A stretch of DNA of 11,334 bases, taken from assembly GCA_934179675.1 (NCBI GenBank), contig CAKPQS010000027.1, positions 1-11,334 of the forward strand. The letters are read 5' to 3'. The stretch comes from an uncultured Bacilli bacterium (GTDB lineage Bacteria > Bacillota_I > Bacilli_A > RF39 > UBA660). The position numbers and the translations under genes are program-made. Of this stretch, positions 1 through 6,069 are shown piece after piece (within the stretch, counting starts at the first letter, position 1; every line of letters begins with the position of its first letter). Under the pieces are notes generated by a model. That model saw only the letters and a list, made by a program, of their open reading frames with translations, ran no database searches and was not told the origin of the DNA.

Positions 1-282
1 AAACTTAATTGAACTATCACCTATTAATTCAATAGTATAATCTGCTCCACTTTTAGATCCATTAGTATTAATATTAATGTTAAATGATCCACTAGTACCA
101 CTTAAATGTAAATTATATCCACCATCTTTGATAGTACCATTATTTACACTTACTTTAAATACCCAATCTTTTACATTAGCTGTTATAGTACCTACAATAG
201 TATTATTAAATGATGAATAAGTATAACTTAATGTTACAAATAATAAACATAATATTGATAAAAATAAAATTTTCTTCTTCAT
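1..282 (-). CDS. Secreted protein of unknown function, C-terminus beyond left edge
   Basis: Only the first 94 codons are in the window; the frame is still open at base 1. The start is ATG at 282-280, preceded by a strong Shine-Dalgarno GGGAGG with about 6 bases of spacing. The N-terminus MKKKILFLSILCLLFVTLSY is a clear signal peptide or anchor: three lysines followed by about 16 hydrophobic residues. It is followed by a Thr/Ser/Asn/Gly-rich stretch that looks like beta-structure (NVKDWVFKVSVNNG, then a Gly-Ser-rich segment). The protein therefore acts outside the membrane. The layout, a signal peptide running into an aromatic residue plus SSFNN and then TITANV, recalls SipW-processed TasA/camelysin-like proteins, but I cannot confirm that family. 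The ATG overlaps the TGA of an upstream open frame (see 279-475), so translation may be coupled to it. Confidence 0.8.
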   Translation of the reverse strand, partial: MKKKILFLSILCLLFVTLSYTYSSFNNTIVGTITANVKDWVFKVSVNNGTIKDGGYNLHLSGTSGSFNININTNGSKSGADYTIELIGDSSIKF

Positions 283-475
283 ATACTTCCTCCCAATAAA
301 TTAAAAGCATTAAAAAGAGGACCAGTATTTATATAATCTGCTCCTATTAAATCATTATTATTAAAAATACTAATCTTTTTATTATTTAGTAATGTATGTA
401 TGTATGTATGTATGTATGTTCATTTTCCATCTTATCAATAAACCCTTCATTTGTATTTATCTTATAATTAACCAT
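279..475 (-). pseudogene. Split small ORF interrupted by a tetranucleotide tract; frameshifted or phase-OFF as read here
   Basis: On the minus strand an open frame starts at ATG 475 (alternative ATG at 430), reads MVNYKINTNEGFIDKMENE, enters the ACAT repeat and stops at TAA 388-386. A second frame is open from just after TGA 422-420, through the repeat, to TGA 281-279. It reads LLNNKKISIFNNNDLIGADY and ends in FNAFNLLGGSI. This second part has no ATG or GTG, and its TGA overlaps the ATG of the secreted gene. Counting bases, five or eight repeat copies instead of seven would join the 475 frame to it (66 aa at eight copies). A third ATG at 450 would join it at six or nine copies. No strong Shine-Dalgarno precedes ATG 475, which weakens the case. 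It may be a phase-variable gene, a decayed gene, or chance. I recognise no family. Confidence 0.4.
392..419. repeat. Tetranucleotide microsatellite, 7 x ATGT (ACAT on minus strand)
   Basis: Seven perfect, uninterrupted copies of ATGT. A four-base unit changes reading frame with every gain or loss of a copy. All three frames through ACAT repeats are free of stop codons (Thr-Tyr-Ile-His), so the tract can act as a translational switch. It sits between the candidate promoter at 557-586 and the start of the secreted-protein gene at 282, inside the split frame at 279-475. No other tetranucleotide run of this length stands out in the window. Confidence 0.95.
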
Positions 476-556
476 ATATTTTAAAATAACATCTATTTAT
501 CCATTTATAACCCAATAATTTATTATATATCTAAATTAAAAAGTTAAATATTATAA

Positions 557-586
557 ATTATACTAAAATATATTTAAAACAAACAA
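557..586 (-). promoter_or_regulatory. Candidate sigma-A promoter for the leader and secreted gene
   Basis: On the minus strand, TTGTTT (581-586) and a perfect TATAAT (557-562) are separated by 18 bases. Transcription would start near 550 and run leftward through the tetranucleotide tract into the secreted-protein gene, giving about 70 bases before ATG 475 and about 270 before ATG 282. The surrounding sequence is extremely AT-rich, so chance matches are common. The exact -10 and the position downstream of a completed gene support it. Confidence 0.5.
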
Positions 587-614
587 TTTTCTATAAAAAT
601 TATATTATTCAAAA

Positions 615-1220
615 CTATAAATTATCTCTAAAGTTTTTTAATGAATTTAAAAATTCTTCATTTTGCATATTTTCCGGATTTCTATTACTTCTATAACTAT
701 CATCAGCAATATTTTTATTAATTCTTCCAAGTGGTGAAATAGCTTCAGATGAATGAAATTTTTTTTCTTCATTAAAAGGTTTAATTTCTACTGTTTCTTT
801 TTTTTCTTCATTTGGTACTTCATTTTTTATTTCTTCAAAATTAAGTTCTTCTTGAACCTCTTTTTTATTTTTAACAGCATTTAATAATTCTGTATAACTA
901 ATAATTGCATTTTCCTCTTGTTCATCTTCATAGTCTGCAACTCTTTCTGTTATATCTTTTGCTTTTTCTTGCATTGATTCTATTATTTCAATCACTTCTG
1001 TTTGTTCTCTAGTTTTTTCAAATTCATCATCTAATGATTCTATATTAGATAAATTTTCTACTTTATTTGCTTCCATTGTTGAACTTAAATCAATAACAGG
1101 TTCTTCTTTAACAATTTTTATCTCCTCTTTATCTTTTTTTTGTTTTGATTTGACAACCAAAAAAAGTACAGCTATCGCTAAAAATAATAATACAATCAAA
1201 ATAATCAAAATTTTTTCCAT
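615..1220 (-). CDS. Membrane-anchored acidic/lysine-rich protein of unknown function
   Basis: 201 aa from ATG 1220-1218. A longer frame runs up to 1292, but that extension lies inside rsmE. The Shine-Dalgarno GGAG, which overlaps the last codons of rsmE, sits 7 bases before ATG 1220 and fixes the start. Residues 2-24 (EKILIILIVLLFLAIAVLFL...) form one transmembrane helix, followed by a basic cluster KSKQKKDK. That predicts a single N-terminal anchor with the rest in the cytoplasm. The body is highly charged and probably disordered or coiled-coil, with many Glu/Lys runs. Two more ordered islands stand out: AIISYTELLNAVKNKK near the middle and FHSSEAISPLGRI near residue 165. The last residues are EEFLNSLKNFRDNL. 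I do not recognise the family. It is translated with rsmE (5-base gap), but a functional link is not implied. An envelope or division scaffold role is conceivable but unsupported. Confidence 0.8.
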   Translation of the reverse strand: MEKILIILIVLLFLAIAVLFLVVKSKQKKDKEEIKIVKEEPVIDLSSTMEANKVENLSNIESLDDEFEKTREQTEVIEIIESMQEKAKDITERVADYEDEQEENAIISYTELLNAVKNKKEVQEELNFEEIKNEVPNEEKKETVEIKPFNEEKKFHSSEAISPLGRINKNIADDSYRSNRNPENMQNEEFLNSLKNFRDNL

Positions 1221-1224
1221 ACAT

Positions 1225-1932
1225 TCACTCCATAAATTCATAATTAATAAAACTAAGCACACACAAAGGTGCTGTTTCAACACGCAAAACATTTGGTCCT
1301 AAACTTGCTCTAAAATAGTTAAAAGAAACTAATATTTCTTCTTCTTTATCATCAAATCCACCTTCAGGACCGACTACTATATTTATTCTATCACAATTTA
1401 TATTTTTTTTCAAAACATTTTTAAAATTTTCTGTCTTTTTTGTCGAACAAATTATATTGCACCCAGGACAATCTTTTAAATCCTTTAATTTATATATGCC
1501 TTCTATTTTGGGAATATCAATTCTATGTGATTGCTCACTTGCTTCTTTACATATTTTTGACCATCTATTTACTTTTTTTTCATACTTTTCTTGATCAATT
1601 TTTATTTTGCTTCTAACAGCATCATATATATAAAATTCATCTACTCCTAATTCTGTACATTTTTGAAAAATAAAGTCCATTTTTTGTTCTACTAAAAGAG
1701 GAATTATCATTACAATATATGGTTTTAAAAAATATGAAATTTCTTTTTTTTCAATTACTTTTATTTCAAGTGGTTCAATATTTTTTATTTTAGCACGGTA
1801 TAATTTTTTATCATATACGCATTCAATTATATCATCTACATTCATTCGCATAACATTTTTAACATGATGTATATCACCATCATCTAAATAGACATTATCA
1901 TTATTTATATTTTTTACAAAATATCTTTGCAT
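1225..1932 (-). CDS. rsmE: 16S rRNA (uracil(1498)-N(3))-methyltransferase RsmE
   Basis: 235 aa, close to the usual 240-250. RsmE methylates N3 of U1498 in helix 44 of 16S rRNA with S-adenosylmethionine, acting on the assembled 30S subunit. It is a SPOUT (alpha/beta-knot) enzyme with an N-terminal PUA-like domain. Visible signatures are MQRYFV and HHVKNVMRMNVDD in the N-terminal domain, QKCTELGVDEF and NRWSKICKEASEQSHR in the middle, and the knot motifs VVGPEGGFDDKEEE and SLGPNVLRVETAP near the C-terminus. All are typical of the family. The start is ATG 1932 with a weak GGTGA upstream. The stop TGA (1225-1227) lies within the ribosome-binding region of the next gene. The gene is divergent from the acyltransferase at 2074 across about 140 AT-rich bases. 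I could not choose a promoter for it with confidence. Confidence 0.96.
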   Translation of the reverse strand: MQRYFVKNINNDNVYLDDGDIHHVKNVMRMNVDDIIECVYDKKLYRAKIKNIEPLEIKVIEKKEISYFLKPYIVMIIPLLVEQKMDFIFQKCTELGVDEFYIYDAVRSKIKIDQEKYEKKVNRWSKICKEASEQSHRIDIPKIEGIYKLKDLKDCPGCNIICSTKKTENFKNVLKKNINCDRINIVVGPEGGFDDKEEEILVSFNYFRASLGPNVLRVETAPLCVLSFINYEFME

Positions 1933-2047
1933 CTAAATCACCATATTAATTTTAACAAAAATTTTAAAAAAAGTATATATTATTTAATTATTAATAAGTA
2001 GAATCATATTTGTATATTAAATAAATATAGAACTTACTTTTAATTAA

Positions 2048-2056
2048 TGATATAAT
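2048..2056 (+). promoter_or_regulatory. Extended -10 promoter for the rightward acyltransferase gene
   Basis: TGATATAAT is a perfect extended -10 (TGnTATAAT). The -35 region is poor (TAGAAC at 2028-2033 with 17-base spacing), which extended -10 promoters tolerate. Transcription would begin near 2062, giving a very short leader that starts at or just before the Shine-Dalgarno GAGGTG (2063-2068) and ATG 2074. Confidence 0.5.
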
Positions 2057-2073
2057 ATTTATGAGGTGTGAAA

Positions 2074-2799
2074 ATGATAAAATATTATAATTCTTATACT
2101 GATGATTTTGTTGAATCAACCAAACAAAACTATGAACTAAATAAAAATTACAAATGGATTCATCATGTACCATTTTTGCTATATCTGCCTTTTTTATTAT
2201 TTGGTTTTATTTATACCAAATTAATATTGAGAGTAAAAGTTAAAAACAAAAAAATAATCAAAGAAAAAAGTTTCTTTATTTATGCTAATCATACACAACC
2301 TATAGGTGATGCTTTTATCCCCTATTGCACACTTTTCCCTAAAAAACCTAAAATAATTGTAGCAAGTTCAAATTTAGGAATTAAGATAATTGGTAAATTT
2401 TTGCCTTTTCTAGGTGCCTTACCTATTCCAAATAATATTCATCAAATGAAAGATTTTATAAATGCCATAAATTATTATTCAAAAAAAAATCCTATAATTA
2501 TATATCCTGAAGCACATGTTTGGCCATATAATACCTTTATCAGAGAATTTCCTATTACATCATTTGAATTTCCTGTTATAAATAATAAACCAGTATATAC
2601 AATGACAACAACTTATCAAAAAAGGAAACATTCAAAAAAACCTAAAATAACTATATATTTTGCTGGACCTTTTTATCCAGACAAATTAGAAACTAAAAAA
2701 GAAAAAATGAAAAATTTACATGATAAAGTATATAATAGTATGGTTGAAAATAGTAAAAATAGTACTTATTCTTATATTGAATATAAAAAAAAGGACTAA
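2074..2799 (+). CDS. PlsC-like lysophospholipid acyltransferase family protein (1)
   Basis: 241 aa from ATG 2074. An in-frame GTG at 2068 overlaps the Shine-Dalgarno GAGGTG and is unlikely to be the start. Residues 32-51 (VPFLLYLPFLLFGFIYTKLI) form a membrane segment. The catalytic motif follows as FFIYANHTQPIGDAF (His73, Asp79). Motif III is represented by IIIYPEAHVWPY (about 141-152). The family transfers acyl chains from acyl-ACP or acyl-CoA to lysophospholipid-type hydroxyls at the inner membrane face. The spacing here is H-X5-D rather than the usual H-X4-D, so the active-site loop has one extra residue. The gene faces the operon that carries a second acyltransferase; the two stop codons overlap (CTAA, 2796-2799). 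Substrate unknown. It could act in phospholipid synthesis or on the product of the neighbouring operon. Confidence 0.85.
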   Translation: MIKYYNSYTDDFVESTKQNYELNKNYKWIHHVPFLLYLPFLLFGFIYTKLILRVKVKNKKIIKEKSFFIYANHTQPIGDAFIPYCTLFPKKPKIIVASSNLGIKIIGKFLPFLGALPIPNNIHQMKDFINAINYYSKKNPIIIYPEAHVWPYNTFIREFPITSFEFPVINNKPVYTMTTTYQKRKHSKKPKITIYFAGPFYPDKLETKKEKMKNLHDKVYNSMVENSKNSTYSYIEYKKKD

Positions 2800-3650
2800 T
2801 TTTTTAATCCTACTATATCTTCGTACGTAAAATCATAAGTTAATCTTTTTCTATAAGCTCTCTCATAAGCTTCTTTTTTTTGTTCATAATCGATATTTGC
2901 CATATCAATACTATTTTGTTTAATAGTTTTATTTTTATCAAAAATAATTGGTTTTAAAATATGAACAATATATTTTACTTTATTAAATTCATCATTATCT
3001 TTAACACCTAAATCAACTAATTCCACAAAACAAGAAATAACAGGAACGTTATTAGTAGTTGCAAATTGATATGCCCCTCTTTTGCATGGCCTAGGTTTAG
3101 AATAATTAAACCACATTTCTTCTTCAGGATATATTAAAACTAAATTACCTTGGTCTAATACTTTTTTTAATTCAACACTAAATTTTTTTATTAAATAATT
3201 AGGACTTTTACTAACTGGTAAAACATCTAAATTATTCATTAAGAATCCTATTATACCCGGTAATTTTAAATTAGTATCTTCAATAACAATATATAATTTT
3301 TTATTTAATTCATGAGCAACTTTCCTAATAGCATAACTATCAAGTGGATTAAAATGATTACATGTGATAATTGCCCCTTTAGATAAATCTAAATTTTTTA
3401 AATTATCTAATCCATCAATATCAATTTTCCCAACTTCAGATTGCATTTTTTTAACAATTTTATTAGCGTATTTTTTTTTAAAATTATATAAAGGACTTTT
3501 TCTATTTTTATAAAAATTATCTAACAATTTATTTATTTCATAATCATCTAGAATAGGATCCCCTACTTCTACTTTTTTATTTAGTTCTAAAGAAATGGTA
3601 TTTTTTTTGATATTTTCAATTACTTCTTTTTTACTTCCACCAATAATCAT
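2796..3650 (-). CDS. PlsC-like acyltransferase family protein (2), last gene of the operon
   Basis: 284 aa from ATG 3650, which overlaps the TGA of the upstream GT8 gene (ATGA); AAGGAAA upstream serves as ribosome-binding site. The N-terminal 75 residues are charged and helical with no clear membrane helix. The PlsC fold follows: IITCNHFNPLDSYAIR (canonical H-X4-D, His99-Asp104), then IIGFLMNNLDVLPVSKS, then IYPEEEMWFNYSKPRPCKRGA (about 173-193, the region of the usual FPEGTRS motif). The YPE-x-x-x-W core is shared with the rightward acyltransferase at 2074, so the two belong to related branches. Its place downstream of a ligase, an ACP and two glycosyltransferases suggests that it transfers an acyl group from the dedicated ACP to a glycosylated or lipid acceptor. 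That is inference. The family call is firm; the acceptor is not known. Confidence 0.87.
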   Translation of the reverse strand: MIIGGSKKEVIENIKKNTISLELNKKVEVGDPILDDYEINKLLDNFYKNRKSPLYNFKKKYANKIVKKMQSEVGKIDIDGLDNLKNLDLSKGAIITCNHFNPLDSYAIRKVAHELNKKLYIVIEDTNLKLPGIIGFLMNNLDVLPVSKSPNYLIKKFSVELKKVLDQGNLVLIYPEEEMWFNYSKPRPCKRGAYQFATTNNVPVISCFVELVDLGVKDNDEFNKVKYIVHILKPIIFDKNKTIKQNSIDMANIDYEQKKEAYERAYRKRLTYDFTYEDIVGLKN

Positions 3651-4591
3651 AGTCTAGTTTCCTTGCCACTTTCATATACTGTTCTAAAATTATTTGAAGA
3701 TTCAGCAATTATAGAAGCTCTTTTTAACATATTGTTTAAGTATTCTTGATCTTTTTCTTTATCACTAGCACTATAATTATTTTTTATTTTAACTATTTCT
3801 TCATAATAAATAGACTTTTTAGCATACTCCCAAAAATATTCTTCATAAGTAATATTATCATAATGCCAAGGTTTAAAAAACAAATTATAATGTATTAATT
3901 TAGGATTTTCAAGTTTGTTTTTTTCTAGATTAGGCATTGCATCCCATGCATTATCTAAATATTTAATTTTACCATTACATAAAAAATTAATATAAGCTTG
4001 ATCAGGATCAACATTTTCAAAATGATATTTATTTAATAAATATAAAAATTTATCAGATAATTTTTTATTTCGAAGTTCTTTCATATTCAATAATAAAACA
4101 CCAGAATTTATATAATCTCTATAGTCAATACCTACTCCTTTAGTAAAATAATTTTCAAATTCTTTTATGCCAATAATAGATTTATCCCTACATGCTCCAA
4201 TATAATTATTTTCCAAATCAATATCATATAATTCAGAAATATCGCTATTTAAAACAACATCAGAATCAATATAAATAGCTTTATCATATTCTTTAAACAT
4301 TTCTGGAATAAATAACCTAAAATAAATAGTTAATGTAAAAATATCTGGTCTTAATCTATTATCTAACCTATCATTTATACATTCTAAATTATTATTTATG
4401 GAATTAAAAATAATTTCTGAATTACTTGTTTGTAATCCCTTAATTTTTTTTATATTTTCTAAAGACATATTATCATTTAAAATATGTATTTTGTAAAATT
4501 TATTTTTATCACTTTTATCTAACAACGATATAATTGCTACACTCAAAAATGGTGCATAATTATCATCTGCTGCAAAAAATATTGGTATCAT
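3647..4591 (-). CDS. GT8-family glycosyltransferase (1)
   Basis: 314 aa, a retaining glycosyltransferase of family GT8 (LgtC/WaaI/glycogenin-like), which uses UDP-sugar and a divalent metal. The N-terminus MIPIFFAADDNYAPFLSVAI is the nucleotide-binding strand. The metal-binding DxD is AIYIDSDVVL (Asp109, Asp111). Further family signatures are DYINSGVLLLNM (about 159-170), VDPDQAYINFLC (194-205) and the C-terminal HYNLFFKPWHY (234-244), where the usual HYxGxxKPW has Asn for Gly. A C-terminal charged helical tail follows. AGGAG lies just before ATG 4591, and the ATG overlaps the upstream gene's TGA (ATGA), so translation is coupled. Together with the adjacent GT8 it probably adds two successive hexoses. 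The sugar and acceptor cannot be read from the sequence. Confidence 0.93.
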   Translation of the reverse strand: MIPIFFAADDNYAPFLSVAIISLLDKSDKNKFYKIHILNDNMSLENIKKIKGLQTSNSEIIFNSINNNLECINDRLDNRLRPDIFTLTIYFRLFIPEMFKEYDKAIYIDSDVVLNSDISELYDIDLENNYIGACRDKSIIGIKEFENYFTKGVGIDYRDYINSGVLLLNMKELRNKKLSDKFLYLLNKYHFENVDPDQAYINFLCNGKIKYLDNAWDAMPNLEKNKLENPKLIHYNLFFKPWHYDNITYEEYFWEYAKKSIYYEEIVKIKNNYSASDKEKDQEYLNNMLKRASIIAESSNNFRTVYESGKETRL

Positions 4592-5394
4592 AACTTCTCC
4601 TTTATCTTTTTATATTCATCAAGTATATCATCAAAACAATAAGTATTTAAAACATTATGTAATTTATCAATATGCCAAGGTTTAATAGTTTGGGTTTTAA
4701 AACGAGGAAAAAATTTAAATGTAGTTGTAAAATGTCTAAAAACAGTATCATCATGCATTTCATGTTGCTCATTATATTTTGAGTCAACAATACATTTAGT
4801 TTTACAAAGCCTATTTAAAGCTGTTTGATCAGGCATTAACATTTTAATATTTTTACACATTTTTCTTGTTTCTAAAAATAAATTATTTTGTTTAATTAAT
4901 TTCATATTTAATAGTAAAACACCAGAATTTATATAATCTTTTTCATATATTTTTTTCTTAAAAAAATGACTTCCATAATAATCTAGTACACCTACTATTT
5001 CATATTTACTATTATCCATATCATAAAAATCTTTAAAATTTTTATTACATACAACATCATAATCTAAATATAAAATTTTATCTGGTAAATCAAGCATATC
5101 TGCATATAATCTAAGCATACAATATGGCGTAAATCGTGTATCTATATTTGCACTTGGAATACATGTTTCATATTCCTTTTTAGCGTCTATTAATTTAACA
5201 AAACTATTTATATTTTTTTCTCTAACAATATTTTCTAAAACAATTCTTTCTTTTTCGCCTAAAGATTCATGATTATTAAATTCCATTGTTAAAATATAAA
5301 TATGTAACTCATCTTGTATGTGCTTTGTTATTGATAAAAGAGATATTATAAGACCATCAATGGTATTTTTATCTCCACAATACATAATATTCAT
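4588..5394 (-). CDS. GT8-family glycosyltransferase (2)
   Basis: 268 aa from ATG 5394 (MNIMYCGDKN). An upstream in-frame GTG at 5403 overlaps the Shine-Dalgarno GAGGAG (5403-5408), whereas ATG 5394 sits 8 bases after it. GT8 signatures: LRLYADMLDLPDKILYLDYD carries the DxD (Asp111, Asp113), with YINSGVLLLNM (155-165), LMPDQTALNRLC (186-197) and the C-terminal TIKPWH (236-241). Compared with its downstream neighbour it is shorter and lacks the C-terminal tail, and the loop before KPWH is longer (FRHFTTTFKFFPRFKTQ). The two GT8 proteins are divergent paralogues and likely have different acceptors. It is soluble or peripheral, with no membrane helix. It lies between the phosphopantetheinyl transferase and the other GT8 in the same operon. 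Confidence 0.92.
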   Translation of the reverse strand: MNIMYCGDKNTIDGLIISLLSITKHIQDELHIYILTMEFNNHESLGEKERIVLENIVREKNINSFVKLIDAKKEYETCIPSANIDTRFTPYCMLRLYADMLDLPDKILYLDYDVVCNKNFKDFYDMDNSKYEIVGVLDYYGSHFFKKKIYEKDYINSGVLLLNMKLIKQNNLFLETRKMCKNIKMLMPDQTALNRLCKTKCIVDSKYNEQHEMHDDTVFRHFTTTFKFFPRFKTQTIKPWHIDKLHNVLNTYCFDDILDEYKKIKEKL

Positions 5395-5399
5395 CTTTT

Positions 5400-5852
5400 T
5401 CACTCCTCTATTATAGTGACAATATAATTTTGATATTTTTTGATATTTATTTTATTTTTTATTTTAAATGTGTCAATTTTCTTAAAATTATAATTTAATC
5501 CTAAACCTAATAATTTAGAATAACTTTCTTTAATAGTCCAAATAAGAGTAAATATTTCAGCTTTATTTTTAGAATTATTTACAAATTCACATTCTTCTAA
5601 AGTAAACATTCTTTTCATAACTAATTCATTATATCTAATATATTCAATATCAACACCTATTTCTTTATCTGAAAATACACATACCGATATATTTTTAGTA
5701 TTACTTATATTAAAATATTTATTAATTTTTTTTAAATAAGGTTTACCATATTTATTATAAAAAATACTATATTTTTTTATATTATTATCTTTTAAAACAA
5801 TATCTAATAATTTAGCGCTATCAATATTAGTTTTTATATATAATTTATACAT
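5400..5852 (-). CDS. Small Sfp/AcpS-superfamily 4'-phosphopantetheinyl transferase
   Basis: 150 aa. The enzyme would move 4'-phosphopantetheine from CoA to the serine of a carrier protein, most obviously the ACP encoded immediately upstream, whose gene overlaps it by 8 bases. Signatures: YGKPYLKKINKYFNIS (35-50), EIGVDIEYI with the metal ligands Asp68 and Glu70, MFTLEE, and WTIKESYSKLLGLGL (105-119) with Trp105, Lys108 and Glu109. It is shorter than full Sfp (about 220 aa) because both ends are trimmed. The His of the usual FNxSHS element is replaced (FNISNT), which may change CoA binding. The start ATG 5852 lies inside the ACP gene with only a weak purine-rich AGAAAA before it, so expression probably depends on coupling. 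It is distinct from housekeeping AcpS, judging by the WxxKESY element. Confidence 0.88.
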   Translation of the reverse strand: MYKLYIKTNIDSAKLLDIVLKDNNIKKYSIFYNKYGKPYLKKINKYFNISNTKNISVCVFSDKEIGVDIEYIRYNELVMKRMFTLEECEFVNNSKNKAEIFTLIWTIKESYSKLLGLGLNYNFKKIDTFKIKNKINIKKYQNYIVTIIEE

Positions 5853-6069
5853 TTTTTTCTAAATATTCAACAATATCATTAACTGTTTGTAAATTTTTAA
5901 TATCTTTATCATCTACAACAATATTATATTTTTCTTCAAATTCAGCAACTAAAGAAACCAAGTCTAATGATTCAAGTTCTAAATCTTTAATTAAGTTTGA
6001 TTCTAAACTTATTTTTTTGGTTGGTATTTCTGTTACTTTTGAAATTATTTCTATTACATCATTTTTCAT
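5845..6069 (-). CDS. Dedicated acyl carrier protein
   Basis: 74 aa, the full length of a type II ACP. Acidic four-helix protein; the 4'-phosphopantetheine attachment site is Ser34 in DLELESLDLVSLVAEFEEKY, with Glu in place of the usual Asp of the DSL motif. The N-terminal helix MKNDVIEIISKVTEI and the C-terminal QTVNDIVEYLEKNV are typical. The start ATG 6069 follows AAGGAG with 8 bases of spacing and overlaps the 3' end of the ligase gene by 11 bases. Genes for the modifying transferase (downstream) and an acyl-adenylating enzyme (upstream) flank it directly, so it is a pathway carrier loaded by that ligase rather than the housekeeping fatty-acid-synthesis ACP, which normally lies with fab genes. 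A DltC-like role is less likely because no MBOAT (DltB) gene is present. Confidence 0.93.
   Translation of the reverse strand: MKNDVIEIISKVTEIPTKKISLESNLIKDLELESLDLVSLVAEFEEKYNIVVDDKDIKNLQTVNDIVEYLEKNV

Larger units (their letters stand above)
283..614. other. 332-base gap between the secreted gene and the anchored protein gene
   Basis: This stretch holds the candidate promoter (557-586), the split small frame (up to 475) and the ATGT tract (392-419). I see no convincing hairpin with a T-run after the stop at 615, so readthrough from the rsmE operon is possible. I see no RNA gene here. Confidence 0.6.

Noticed and set aside
1221..1292. 24-codon N-terminal extension of the anchored protein
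   Set aside because: It lies inside the rsmE coding region in another frame, whereas ATG 1220 has a GGAG 7 bases upstream and begins directly with the transmembrane helix.
1991..2173. 60-codon open frame on the minus strand
   Set aside because: Antisense to the start and promoter of the rightward acyltransferase, with no ribosome-binding site and no family resemblance.
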